Below, piece by piece: positions 14,861-23,391 of a stretch of DNA of 30,005 nt. The stretch lies in assembly GCA_903916165.1 (NCBI GenBank), contig CAIWVR010000346.1, positions 1 through 30,005 of the forward strand, in the 5' to 3' direction. The position numbers and the translations under genes are program-made. The notes under the pieces are model-generated. The model was given only the letters and a program-made list of their open reading frames with translations, was not told the origin of the DNA and made no database searches. The stretch's first letter is position 1. Every line of letters begins with the position of its first letter. Origin of the DNA: an uncultured Hyphomicrobiales bacterium (GTDB taxonomy: Bacteria > Pseudomonadota > Alphaproteobacteria > Rhizobiales > Beijerinckiaceae).

Positions 14861-16723
14861 ATGTCCTCCAAACTGAAATGGCTGGCGCTGCCCTTCGCCG
14901 TCGCAGTCCTCGGTGCTGCGGCTGCACCATGGACTCTCTCGGGCGACGCGTTGCGCCGCGAGCTTGCCGAACAGGTGATGCACACGACCGGCCTGCGCGC
15001 CTCGGCGGAAGGCAAAGCCACTTTCGCCGTGCTGCCCCGCCCGCGCATCAAGCTCGAAAACGTCATCATCTCCGACGAGAACGGCGCGCTGGTCATCAAT
15101 TCCGATGTGTTGAAAGGCAATCTGCGCATCCTGCCGCTGCTGGCAGGACGCATGGAGCTTGCCTCGGTGCAATTGATTTCGCCCGATATCGCCTATGATC
15201 ATCATGACGCGCCGATCAGTCGGCAAGGTGCGATTGCGCGCGCCAGCGACGCGCTGCCCGCGACGCCAGAGGCCGCCGGTGCCGATGAAGCGCGGCTGGG
15301 CACAATCAGCATCGTGGACGGCGCAGCCCGCGTGAAAATGCGCGGTGCGACCGACAGTCTTGTCATCGACAACATCAATCTCAGCCTCGACTGGCCGCGT
15401 CTCAGCGCACCGGCATCGATCAATGGCAGCGTGTCGTGGCAAGGGGAAACTGCGGAAATCGCAGCCTGGCTCAGCAAGCCAGCTGCCGTGCTGCGCGGCG
15501 ACGTTTCCTCCGCCACGCTCAAAATTGAATCGCCGAGCCTGCAGGCCAGCGCCAATGGAAGTGTCGCCGCAAGTCCGCGTATGCAGTTCGAGGGGCGCGT
15601 CAACGCCGCCAGCCATTCGATGCGCGCGCTGCTGGCTTCCTTTGGCATGCGCACGCCCCTTCCCGGCCCACTCACCAATGTATCGCTGTCAGGCGACGCG
15701 CGCGCCTCTCTGCGCTCGCTCGCGCTGTCGGGGTTGCGCATGAGTATTGACGGCAATGCCTTCGAAGGGGCGCTTTCCGTGCAAGCCACGAATTATCGCC
15801 CCAGGATTTCCGGTACGCTCGCCAGCGACTTGCTGGTCCTGGCCCCCATGATGACTGACCTGCCCAGTCTCAACGGCTCCGAAGGACAGTGGAGCCGCGA
15901 CCCGCTGTCACTGGCGAGCCTGGATTTCGCAGATATAGACATCCGCTTCTCGTCGACACGCATGCGCATCGGCCGCGCGATTTTCGACGATGCGGGCTGC
16001 TCCCTGCAGCTTTCCAATGGCCATCTCGACATCACCATCGGCCAGGCCCGCGCCTATGGTGGCCAGATCAAGGGGCGCCTCAGCCTTACACCCGGAGAGC
16101 GCGGCATAAACCTGCTGGCCACTGGCGTGTTCTCGAAGGTCGATGCCGGTGCCGTCATGAAAGAGGCGCTGCGTTCGATCCGCCTGACCGGCGAGACCAG
16201 CGGACAAATCACATTGGAAGGCTCGGGCGGCAGCGTCGCCGACATCGTTCAGTCTCTGGACGGATCTGCCCAGCTGTCTTTTCGAAACGGAGATATTCTC
16301 GGGCTGGATCTCGAGCAGGCACTCCGGAGGCTTGAAAAACGCCCCCTCTCGATCATCACCGAAGTGCGCAGCGGCCGCACGGGATTCGACAGCGTCAGCG
16401 TTTCAGCGCAGCTGAACGACGGGATCGTCGCTGTTCAGGAGGCAACCGTTTCCGGACTTGGCGTGCAACTCGCCGTGACCGGCACGGCCTCGCTCATCGA
16501 GCGTACGCTGCACTTGCGCGCCATGGCACGCCAGAGCGGCCCCACTGCGGCCAGCCGCGAAAACGGGCCGCAATTGATGCTCGACATCAAGGGCCCATGG
16601 GACGACCCTTCCCTTGTCTTCGACCGGGAAAGCCTGATCCGTCGTTCCGAGGCCGCCGCGCCGTTGATGCGCGCGCTGAGCAAGATTCCACCTGTCAGCG
16701 CGACGACCCCACCGGCCCCCTGA
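14861..16723 (+). CDS. AsmA family protein
   Basis: This is a large periplasmic protein of the AsmA/TamB-like family, anchored in the inner membrane by its N-terminus. Members affect outer-membrane assembly or lipid transport. The product has 620 residues from the ATG at 14861 (MSSKLKWLALPFAVAVLGAA), a single signal anchor followed by LSGDALRRELAEQVMHTTGL, RPRIKLENVIISDENGALVI and LAGRMELASVQLISPDI, the typical AsmA start. The C-terminal third holds the AsmA_2-type region, including GQITLEGSGGSVADIVQSLD and AQLSFRNGDILGLDLEQALR. An in-frame ATG at 14762 would add 33 residues before the anchor and seems less likely. Its last 29 bases overlap the convergent potI gene. Confidence 0.88.
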   Translation: MSSKLKWLALPFAVAVLGAAAAPWTLSGDALRRELAEQVMHTTGLRASAEGKATFAVLPRPRIKLENVIISDENGALVINSDVLKGNLRILPLLAGRMELASVQLISPDIAYDHHDAPISRQGAIARASDALPATPEAAGADEARLGTISIVDGAARVKMRGATDSLVIDNINLSLDWPRLSAPASINGSVSWQGETAEIAAWLSKPAAVLRGDVSSATLKIESPSLQASANGSVAASPRMQFEGRVNAASHSMRALLASFGMRTPLPGPLTNVSLSGDARASLRSLALSGLRMSIDGNAFEGALSVQATNYRPRISGTLASDLLVLAPMMTDLPSLNGSEGQWSRDPLSLASLDFADIDIRFSSTRMRIGRAIFDDAGCSLQLSNGHLDITIGQARAYGGQIKGRLSLTPGERGINLLATGVFSKVDAGAVMKEALRSIRLTGETSGQITLEGSGGSVADIVQSLDGSAQLSFRNGDILGLDLEQALRRLEKRPLSIITEVRSGRTGFDSVSVSAQLNDGIVAVQEATVSGLGVQLAVTGTASLIERTLHLRAMARQSGPTAASRENGPQLMLDIKGPWDDPSLVFDRESLIRRSEAAAPLMRALSKIPPVSATTPPAP

Positions 16724-17492
16724 GCCGCGTCAATGCCGCCGCGATCAGGAGTATCAGGCCGACAGTGCCGATCAGCAGTGTGGATATGGCGTTGATCTCC
16801 GGCGTCACGCCGAGCCGGACCTGACTATAGATGCGCATCGGCAGCGTGGTCGTTCCAGGCCCCGAGGTGAAGCTCGCCAACACGAAATCATCAAGTGAAA
16901 GTGTGAACGCGAGCAGGAAACCCGCAGCAAGTGCTGGCCAGATCAGTGGCAGGGTCACGAGGCGGAAGGTCGCCGCGGGTGTCGCGCCCAGATCCAGTGC
17001 CGCTTCCTCCAGCAACCTGTCGAATGTCGACAGCCGCGCCTGCACCACGACGGTCACAAAGCACAGGCCGAGCGTTGTGTGGCCGACAACAATGGTCCAG
17101 AAGCCGCGATCGAGATCGAGACCGACAAACAGCAGCAACAGCGACAGGCCGATAATGACTTCCGGCATGACCAGCGGCGCGAAGAGCATGCCAGCCATCA
17201 GCATGCGCCCACGAAAACGCCCGAACCTTTGCAGGGCGAAAGCCGCCATCGTGCCAAGCAGGGTGGACAGGACGGCAGACACCAAAGCCACGCGCAGGCT
17301 CACCATGGCGCTGGCGATCAGCGCATCATTGGCCAGAAGCGAGCCATACCAGCGCGTCGAAAAACCGCCCCAGACCGTCACCAACCGCGAGGCGTTGAAG
17401 GAATAGATCACAAGCAGTGCAATCGGCAGGTACAGAAAGCCAAAGCCGATGGCGAGCACGGCGAGATGGACCGGGCGAAGGCCACACTTCAT
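16695..17492 (-). CDS. potI: polyamine-type ABC transporter permease (PotI-like)
   Basis: This is the second inner-membrane permease of a spermidine/putrescine-type importer. The product has 265 residues and six hydrophobic helices. It has the permease contact motif EEAALDLGATPAATFRLVTL and the PotC/PotI-like N-terminus FLYLPIALLVIYSFNAS, with the C-terminal SLDDFVLASFTSGPGTTTLP. Its ATG overlaps the potH stop as ATGA, so it is translationally coupled. Its 3' end overlaps the AsmA gene on the other strand by 29 bp. The substrate is inferred from family only; it could be putrescine, spermidine or another cationic or opine-like compound. Confidence 0.9.
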   Translation of the reverse strand: MKCGLRPVHLAVLAIGFGFLYLPIALLVIYSFNASRLVTVWGGFSTRWYGSLLANDALIASAMVSLRVALVSAVLSTLLGTMAAFALQRFGRFRGRMLMAGMLFAPLVMPEVIIGLSLLLLFVGLDLDRGFWTIVVGHTTLGLCFVTVVVQARLSTFDRLLEEAALDLGATPAATFRLVTLPLIWPALAAGFLLAFTLSLDDFVLASFTSGPGTTTLPMRIYSQVRLGVTPEINAISTLLIGTVGLILLIAAALTRLRGPVGSSR

Positions 17493-18379
17493 GATTCACG
17501 ATCCTTCAACTGCATGCGCTCATGCCAGAGGATCGGCACCAGCAGCATCAGCAGAAGCACAATCGCCACGGCGCTCGCCGCAGGCCAGTCGCGATTTTCA
17601 AAAAACTCGTTCCACAGAATGCGGCCAATCATCAACGTGTCGGACCCACCCAAGAGATCGGGGATAACAAACTCACCCAGCGCCGGAATGAACACCAGCA
17701 GCGCGCCTGCAACAATGCCGGACCATGCGAGCGGTACGGTGATGCGCCAGAAGGTGCGCAGCGGCGTCGCGCCCAGATCGGCGGCCGCCTCCAGCAGCGT
17801 GGGATCCTGCCGATCGAGCGCCGTATAGAGCGGCAGGATCATGAATGGCAGATAGGAGTAGACAATGCCGATCAGCACTGCGGTTTCGCTGGCGAAGATC
17901 GACAGCGGCGCGTCGATGAGGTGGAGGCTCATCAGGGCATTATTGAGCAGGCCTTCGTCCTTGAGGATCATGATCCAGGCGTAGATGCGGATCAGGAAGC
18001 TCGTCCAGAATGGCGCAATGGCGAGCAGAACCAGTGCGGGGCGCCAGCGCGCCGGTGCCCGTGTCATCGCATGGGCAAGCGGGAAGGCGATGATCAAGGT
18101 CATGACGGTTGCCATTGCCGCCAGACGCAGCGACGAGAGACAGGCGGCGAGATAAAGATTGTCGTCGAAGATGAGCGCATAGGCATCGAGCGACAGGCTT
18201 TGCAGCTTCTCAGATAGCCCGGCAATTCCATCACTGAAGAAAAAAGCCGGTTCATAGGGCGGCTGCGCGATGGCGGGGCGCGAGAGCGAGATCCTCGCGA
18301 CCAGAGCGAAGGGCGCGAGGAAAAACAGCAGCAGCCAAAGCGCCGGAAAACCCAAGATGAGGCGGCGCAGGAGGCTCAT
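17489..18379 (-). CDS. potH: polyamine-type ABC transporter permease (PotH-like)
   Basis: This is the first permease of the importer, 296 residues from the ATG at 18377-18379 (MSLLRRLILGFPALWLLLFF). It has six hydrophobic helices and the conserved PTLLEAAADLGATPLRTFWR contact loop. FVIPDLLGGSDTLMIGRILW matches the PotB/PotH family. The frame stays open upstream to 18655, but that part only mirrors the ATPase gene in another frame. The start overlaps the potG stop as ATGA, and its own stop overlaps potI in the same way, giving a three-gene coupled operon. Confidence 0.92.
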   Translation of the reverse strand: MSLLRRLILGFPALWLLLFFLAPFALVARISLSRPAIAQPPYEPAFFFSDGIAGLSEKLQSLSLDAYALIFDDNLYLAACLSSLRLAAMATVMTLIIAFPLAHAMTRAPARWRPALVLLAIAPFWTSFLIRIYAWIMILKDEGLLNNALMSLHLIDAPLSIFASETAVLIGIVYSYLPFMILPLYTALDRQDPTLLEAAADLGATPLRTFWRITVPLAWSGIVAGALLVFIPALGEFVIPDLLGGSDTLMIGRILWNEFFENRDWPAASAVAIVLLLMLLVPILWHERMQLKDRES

Positions 18380-19461
18380 CGCAGCAGCGCCCGCGCGCTC
18401 TCGGGCGCGAAGGACACGAAGACACGCGCCCCGCGATCCCAGTGTGTCCCGGCCTCCGTCTGTGGCTGGCGCGCAAGCACCATGTCGCCAGATTCGAGCC
18501 GGATGCGCCACGTGGAAAAGCCTTCGCGAAACACGTGGTCGACGATCTCGCCAGCCCCGCCATTGGTGGCGAAGATGCCGACAGATCCGAGCCTGACATG
18601 TTCGGGCCGCACCGAAATCGTGACGCGCGTCCCAAGCGGCGGCGGCTCGCGGCAAGCAGCCTCCAGTTCGAGACCTTGGCGCGTCTGGATGGACACGCCG
18701 CCCGGCATGAATTGCAGCACGCGGCCTTCGAAAAAGTTCGTTTCCCCGACAAAACCCGCAACGTGACGCGTCGCCGGCTCCTCGTAGACCTGACGCGGCG
18801 CACCGACCTGATCGATGGCGCCCGCGCGCATCACCGCCATGCGAGTGGCCATCACCATGGCTTCGTCCTGGTCATGCGTGACGACAATAAAGCTCGTGCC
18901 TGTTTCGCGTTGCAACTGCATGAGTTCGAATTGTGTTTCGTGGCGCAGCTTGCGGTCGAGCGCGGCGAGCGGTTCGTCGAGCAGCAGCAGCCTCGGGTTT
19001 TTTACCAGCGCCCGCGCGAGTGCCACGCGCTGCTTCTGGCCGCCGGACAATTGATCGGGCCGACGCTGACCCATATCCCCCATCTGGACGAGGCGCAGCA
19101 TGTCGGCGACGCGCATCGCGATATCGGCACGCCGACGCCCTTCCTGTTCCAGGCCGAAGGCGATGTTCTGCGCCACGCTCATATGCGGAAAGAGTGCGTA
19201 GGACTGGAACATCATATTCACCGGCCGCAGATGTGGCGGAAGATGTGTGATGTCGACGCCATCGAGCTGGATGCGCCCGCTGTCGGGCGTCTCGAAACCG
19301 GCAACGAGCCGCATCAAGGTGGACTTGCCGCAACCGGAAGGCCCAAGCAGGGCAAAAAACTCGTTGGCCGGGATGTCAAGCGACACGTCGTGCAGGGCCA
19401 CGACCCCGCCATAGGATTTGGACAGGCGCTCAAGTCGCAGAAGGGGTTTTGCCGTTTGCAC
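18376..19461 (-). CDS. potG: polyamine-type ABC transporter ATPase (PotG-like)
   Basis: This is the ATP-hydrolysing subunit of the importer, about 361 residues. Walker A is GPSGCGKST, the signature is LSGGQKQR and Walker B is LLLLDEP, followed by the D-loop AALD and the switch histidine in VVTHDQDEA. A C-terminal TOBE domain is visible in VGETNFFEGRVLQF and TISVRPEHVRLG. The start is best placed at the GTG at 19459-19461, with AGGGA 8 nt upstream; the adjacent TTG at 19464 is also possible. Pot-type operons usually begin with a periplasmic binding protein, but the next gene upstream is folD and the 78-bp gap holds no gene. The binding protein must be elsewhere or lost. Confidence 0.92.
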   Translation of the reverse strand: MQTAKPLLRLERLSKSYGGVVALHDVSLDIPANEFFALLGPSGCGKSTLMRLVAGFETPDSGRIQLDGVDITHLPPHLRPVNMMFQSYALFPHMSVAQNIAFGLEQEGRRRADIAMRVADMLRLVQMGDMGQRRPDQLSGGQKQRVALARALVKNPRLLLLDEPLAALDRKLRHETQFELMQLQRETGTSFIVVTHDQDEAMVMATRMAVMRAGAIDQVGAPRQVYEEPATRHVAGFVGETNFFEGRVLQFMPGGVSIQTRQGLELEAACREPPPLGTRVTISVRPEHVRLGSVGIFATNGGAGEIVDHVFREGFSTWRIRLESGDMVLARQPQTEAGTHWDRGARVFVSFAPESARALLR

Positions 19462-19539
19462 CAAATCAGTCCCTGTCTGCCATCGACTCGGCCCACCACA
19501 TGAAAAAGCACCGCAAGATGGCCGAGCCCGTGGCGCGCT

Positions 19540-20463
19540 TCAAGCCTTTCGGCGCGCGGCAGTAAGTGTGTTCGACATCAGCATGGCAATGGTCATCGGG
19601 CCGACCCCGCCTGGAACCGGCGTGATCGCGGCGGCGCGCACGGCAGCGGCGGAAAATTCCACATCACCCACGAGCCGGGTCTTCGGTTCACCCTTGGCGT
19701 TCAGGCCTTCACCGGGCACGCGGTTGATGCCGACGTCGATGACAATGGCACCCGGCTTGATCCACGCGCCCTTGATCATTTCGGGAATGCCGACCGCCGC
19801 CACGACAATATCGGCGCGGCCGACAATATCAGCGAGATCGCGCGTGCGCGAATGCGCCATGGTGACCGTCGCACTCTCCGCCAGCAGCAATTGCGCCATC
19901 GGCTTGCCGACAATGTTCGAGCGCCCGATCACAACGGCATTCTGTCCCGCAATGGGGCATCCCAGGACGAGACAGGCCGCCTGCAGCAGGATCAGCGACC
20001 CGGCCGGGGTGCACGGCACGAGCGCACGCTTGCGGTCACCGATGGCGAGCAACCCGGCATTGACGGGGTGAAAGCCGTCGACATCCTTGGCGGGCGAAAT
20101 GGTTTCAAGCACCACTTGCGCGTCGATCTGCTTCGGCAAAGGCAATTGCACAAGAATGCCGTGGATGGCCGGATCAGCATTGAGCTTTTCAACCAGCGCC
20201 ATCAACTCGGCCTGTGTCGTCTCGCGCCCAAGCGTGTGCTGCACCGAATGAAAGCCGCAGGTCTCTGCCGCCTTGCCCTTGGATTTGACATAGACCTGAC
20301 TGGCCGGGTCTTCACCGACGAGCACGACAGCAAGGCCGGGGCGCACACCTTGGGCGATGAGATCCGCAGCGCCCTTGGCGACCTCGGCGAGAACCTGCGC
20401 GGCAACGGCCTTGCCATCAATGAGCAGCGCACCTTGGTCGGACTGAATTAGAACATCGCTCAT
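19540..20463 (-). CDS. folD: bifunctional methylenetetrahydrofolate dehydrogenase/cyclohydrolase
   Basis: This cytoplasmic enzyme interconverts 5,10-methylene- and 10-formyl-tetrahydrofolate using NADP, feeding purine and formyl-methionine synthesis. The product has 307 residues. The catalytic Tyr58 and Lys62 sit in [15 protein letters not shown], followed by [13 protein letters not shown]. The nucleotide-binding part is [19 protein letters not shown], and the family signature [12 protein letters not shown] is near the C-terminus. The ATG at 20463 has CAGGAGAC 8 nt upstream. It is followed by potG after about 78 bp in the same direction but is not obviously part of that operon. Confidence 0.97.
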   Translation of the reverse strand: MSDVLIQSDQGALLIDGKAVAAQVLAEVAKGAADLIAQGVRPGLAVVLVGEDPASQVYVKSKGKAAETCGFHSVQHTLGRETTQAELMALVEKLNADPAIHGILVQLPLPKQIDAQVVLETISPAKDVDGFHPVNAGLLAIGDRKRALVPCTPAGSLILLQAACLVLGCPIAGQNAVVIGRSNIVGKPMAQLLLAESATVTMAHSRTRDLADIVGRADIVVAAVGIPEMIKGAWIKPGAIVIDVGINRVPGEGLNAKGEPKTRLVGDVEFSAAAVRAAAITPVPGGVGPMTIAMLMSNTLTAARRKA

Positions 20464-20536
20464 CGGTCGGTGTCTCCTGAAAGGCTGCAGCCTGCTTTTA
20501 GGGTGTCATGCGATTGGTGCCAAGGAGGAGGGAATC

Positions 20537-20561
20537 AAAAAGGCGGCCCTCGCGGACCGCC
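20537..20561 (-). terminator. rho-independent terminator of ndk
   Basis: On the minus strand GGCGGTCC-GCGA-GGGCCGCC forms an 8-bp stem with one G-U pair and a GNRA loop, followed by five T (20541-20537). It lies 28 bp after the ndk stop. This separates ndk from folD, which starts 74 bp further on. Confidence 0.85.
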
Positions 20562-20588
20562 CTTTCAAAATCACACGGTCTGAAAAAA

Positions 20589-21011
20589 TCAGCCGACGAT
20601 CTCGTTGCCGGCGAACCATTGCGCAATTTCCATCGCGGCGGTTTCCTCGGCGTCCGAACCGTGAACCGAATTCTCGCCCATGTTCAGCGCAAATTCCTTG
20701 CGGATCGTGCCGGCGTCGGCCTTCTCGGGGTTCGTGGCGCCCATGACTTCGCGATACTTCAGAATGGCGTTCTCGCCTTCCAGAACCTGCACGACTACGG
20801 CGCCGGCCGTCATCTGCTCGACGAGCTCACCGAAGAAGGGACGCTCCTTGTGGACACCATAAAAAGTCTCGGCCTGGCCGCGCGTCATGTGGACACGCTT
20901 CTGGGCGATGATGCGCAGGCCAGCGGCTTCGATCTTGGCGTTGACGGCACCCGTCAGGTTGCGGCGCGTGACATCGGGCTTCAGAATGGAAAACGTGCGC
21001 TGGATCGCCAT
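20589..21011 (-). CDS. ndk: nucleoside diphosphate kinase
   Basis: This enzyme transfers the terminal phosphate from ATP to other (d)NDPs through a phosphohistidine. The product has 140 residues, normal for the family, and starts [19 protein letters not shown]. The catalytic histidine is His117 in [33 protein letters not shown] covers the nucleotide-binding loop. The start is the ATG at 21009-21011, since the open frame upstream to 21077 shows no family similarity. An AGGA lies about 11 nt upstream. A strong terminator follows. The upstream region contains the four-copy tandem repeat. Confidence 0.97.
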   Translation of the reverse strand: MAIQRTFSILKPDVTRRNLTGAVNAKIEAAGLRIIAQKRVHMTRGQAETFYGVHKERPFFGELVEQMTAGAVVVQVLEGENAILKYREVMGATNPEKADAGTIRKEFALNMGENSVHGSDAEETAAMEIAQWFAGNEIVG

Positions 21012-21100
21012 GGGAACTTGGTCCTGAATAGGGGAAATCGATGCGCGGCTTATAGCGGGGCGGCGGCGCAGGGGCAACCGCCCTCTCCTGCCTCTGGTGT

Positions 21101-21196
21101 CTCACGCCCTCCGGGCTCTTGCCTCTCACGCCCTCCGGGCTCTTGCCTCTCACGCCCTCCGGGCTCTTGCCTCTCACGCCCTCCGGGCTCTTGCCT
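21101..21196. repeat. 4 x 24-bp perfect tandem repeat between ndk and the ABC-F gene
   Basis: Four identical copies of a 24-bp unit (starting ctcacgccctccgggctctt) lie at 21101-21124, 21125-21148, 21149-21172 and 21173-21196. A degenerate flank precedes them at 21088-21100. Each unit contains GCCC-TCC-GGGC, a short hairpin. The array starts about 90 bp upstream of the ndk ATG and ends 30 bp before the ABC-F ATG. The unit is a multiple of three, so it could encode a PLTPSGLL repeat if an upstream start were used. No spacers exist, so it is not CRISPR. Confidence 0.95.
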
Positions 21197-21226
21197 TCTT
21201 ATCCCCCACGGGCGACAAGCCGCGAC

Positions 21227-23110
21227 ATGATCCACCTCAACGACCTGACCTACCGGCTGGGGCCGCGACTGCTGTTCGACAAGGCGACCGTCGCCTTGCC
21301 GGCCAATGCCCGCGTCGGCTTCGTGGGCCGCAACGGCACCGGCAAGACCACCCTCTTCCGCATGATTTCCGGCGAGCTCGCCCCCGAGGACGGGTCGATC
21401 AATTATCCAGCCCGTGCTCGGCTGGGCCGCGTCGAGCAGGAAGCGCCGGGCGGCCCCGGCACGCTGATCGACTTCGTGCTGGAAGCAGACAAGGAGCGCG
21501 CGAGCCTCCTCGTCGAGGCCGAAACCGCGACCGATCCGCATCGCATCGCCGAGATCCAGACCCGCCTCGTCGACATCGGCGCCCATTCCGCGCCGGCGCG
21601 CGCGGGCACCATCCTGTCGGGGCTGGGCTTCGACCACGCCGCGCAGCAGCGCTCGCTGTCCGAGTTTTCCGGCGGCTGGCGGATGCGTGTGGCGCTCGCC
21701 GCCGTGCTCTTTGCGACCCCCGACCTGTTGCTGCTCGACGAGCCAACCAATTATCTCGATCTTGAGGGCACGCTCTGGCTGATCGAATACCTCAAGACCT
21801 ATCCCGCCACGATCCTCGTCATCAGCCATGACCGCGACCTGCTCGATGCCGTCTGCGACCACATCCTGCATCTCGACCGCGCGAAACTGACGCTGTGGAA
21901 GGGCAATTACACCAGCTTCGACAAGCAGCGCCGCGAATTGCAGGCGATCCAGCTCAAGCACAAGAAGAAGCAGGACGACCACCGCCGCCATTTGCAGGAT
22001 TTCGTGGACCGGTTCCGCGCCAAGGCCACCAAGGCCCGCCAGGCGCAGTCGCGCCTGAAAATGCTGGCGAAGATGGAGCCGATCTCCGCCATGGTGGATT
22101 CCGACGTCCTGCCGTTCTTCCTGCCCTCCCCACAGAAGGAATTGTCGCCGCCGATCATTGCGATGGAAAGCGCCAGCGTCGGCTATGACGAGCGCGTCAT
22201 CCTTTCGCGGCTGTCGCTCAACATTTCCAACGACGACCGCATCGGCCTGCTGGGCTCCAACGGCAACGGCAAGTCGACCTTCGCAAAGCTGCTCGGCGGC
22301 CGCCTGAAGACCATGTCGGGCTCGCTGCGCCGCTCGTCGAAAATGGAAGTGGGGTTTTTCGCGCAGCACCAGATCGACGATCTCGACGCCAATGGCACGC
22401 CCTACACGCATGTCGCGCCGCTGATGGTGGACGGGACGGAAGCCAAGATCCGCGCCCGCGTGGCGCAGATGGGTTTTCCCAATGTGAAATCCAACACGCG
22501 CGTCAGCGAATTGTCGGGCGGCGAAAAGGCGCGCCTGCTGATGGGGCTGGCAACGTTCCATGGGCCGCATCTGCTGATCATGGACGAACCCACCAACCAT
22601 CTCGACATCGACAGCCGCGCGGCGCTGATCGAGGCAATCAATGAATATGAGGGCGCGGTCATCCTTGTTTCGCATGACCGCTATCTGCTGGAAGCCTGCG
22701 CCGACCGGCTGTGGCTGGTCTCGGGCGGCACTGTCTCGGCCTTCGACGGCGACATGGACGAGTATACGAAATATGTGCTCGAACAGGCCGGTGCCGAACG
22801 CGAGGCCAGGCGTCGCGCCGAGCGCGAGGAACGTGGCGAGGATGCACCAAAGGCCGACACCCGCAATGCGCAGGACCAGCGAACCGCCAAGCGCGAAGCC
22901 AAAAAGAAGCTCGATGCGCTCGAAGACAAGATGGCCCAATTCCAGAAGCTGATGGCGCGCATCGACGACGCTCTGGCCGCCCCCGATGCCTTCACCCGCG
23001 ACACGGCAAAGGCCACCCAGCTTTCCGCGCAACGGGCCGAGCTGGAACGCGCGCTGGCGCGTGTAGAAGAGGAATGGCTGGCCCTGAGCGAAGAGCTCGA
23101 GGCGGTTTAG
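21227..23110 (+). CDS. ABC-F family ATPase (YheS-like)
   Basis: This is a soluble duplicated ABC ATPase of the ABC-F family, which acts on ribosomes. The product has 627 residues from the ATG at 21227 (MIHLNDLTYRLGPRLLFDKA). Domain 1 has Walker A GRNGTGKTT and Walker B LLLLDEPTNYLD. A linker follows with RFRAKATKARQAQSRLKMLA, the P-site-tRNA-interacting motif, which matches YheS rather than EttA. Domain 2 has GSNGNGKST, LSGGEKAR and LIMDEPTNHLDID. A charged C-terminal coiled coil (EREARRRAEREERGEDAPKA; AKREAKKKLDALEDKMAQF) ends the protein. No strong Shine-Dalgarno sequence precedes it. An in-frame start at 21119 inside the tandem repeat is possible but unlikely. Confidence 0.94.
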   Translation: MIHLNDLTYRLGPRLLFDKATVALPANARVGFVGRNGTGKTTLFRMISGELAPEDGSINYPARARLGRVEQEAPGGPGTLIDFVLEADKERASLLVEAETATDPHRIAEIQTRLVDIGAHSAPARAGTILSGLGFDHAAQQRSLSEFSGGWRMRVALAAVLFATPDLLLLDEPTNYLDLEGTLWLIEYLKTYPATILVISHDRDLLDAVCDHILHLDRAKLTLWKGNYTSFDKQRRELQAIQLKHKKKQDDHRRHLQDFVDRFRAKATKARQAQSRLKMLAKMEPISAMVDSDVLPFFLPSPQKELSPPIIAMESASVGYDERVILSRLSLNISNDDRIGLLGSNGNGKSTFAKLLGGRLKTMSGSLRRSSKMEVGFFAQHQIDDLDANGTPYTHVAPLMVDGTEAKIRARVAQMGFPNVKSNTRVSELSGGEKARLLMGLATFHGPHLLIMDEPTNHLDIDSRAALIEAINEYEGAVILVSHDRYLLEACADRLWLVSGGTVSAFDGDMDEYTKYVLEQAGAEREARRRAEREERGEDAPKADTRNAQDQRTAKREAKKKLDALEDKMAQFQKLMARIDDALAAPDAFTRDTAKATQLSAQRAELERALARVEEEWLALSEELEAV

Positions 23111-23113
23111 CGG

Positions 23114-23386
23114 CCATCATTGCGAGTGCGCGCCAAAGCGTAGGTCGTCAGTCAGTCAACAGCCCGTCATTGCGAGCAAAGCGAAGCAATCCAGAGGCCG
23201 CGCGTGAGGCCTTTCGCAGATCGCAACTCTTGCACTCAAGGGCAAATATGCGGGTCTGGATTGCTTCGCTCCGCTCGCAATGACAGCGCTCCCTCACCTC
23301 GTCATTGCGAGGAGCCGAAGGCGACGCGGCAATCCATCTTCGCGTGTTGCCGCAAGGATCCCTTGCTTCCCTCCGCTCGCAATGCC
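23114..23386. repeat. cluster of dispersed GTCATTGCGAG-type repeats
   Basis: This gap between convergent genes holds at least four related repeat units. Two are an inverted pair, 23166-23195 and 23255-23284, matching at 28 of 30 positions. A third is at 23301-23336 (GTCATTGCGAGGAGCCGAAG...CAATCCA) and a degraded inverted partner is at 23357-23386. A partial copy lies at 23114-23139. Translations of such repeats give the familiar spurious phrase CERSEAIQ, seen in many alphaproteobacterial genomes. They may form long hairpins and end transcription in both directions. Confidence 0.85.
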
Positions 23387-23391
23387 GGCGA

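Noticed and set aside
19500..19565. A 21-codon plus-strand frame starting MKKHRKMAEP
   Set aside because: It lies mostly antisense to the end of folD, has no ribosome site and matches no known peptide.
21101..21196. CRISPR array
   Set aside because: The units are directly abutting with no spacers, and no cas genes are present.
21050..23032. A 660-codon open frame on the minus strand opposite the ABC-F gene
   Set aside because: It is antisense to a clear ABC-F ATPase and has no family pattern; its end is only the translated tandem repeat. High GC produces such frames.
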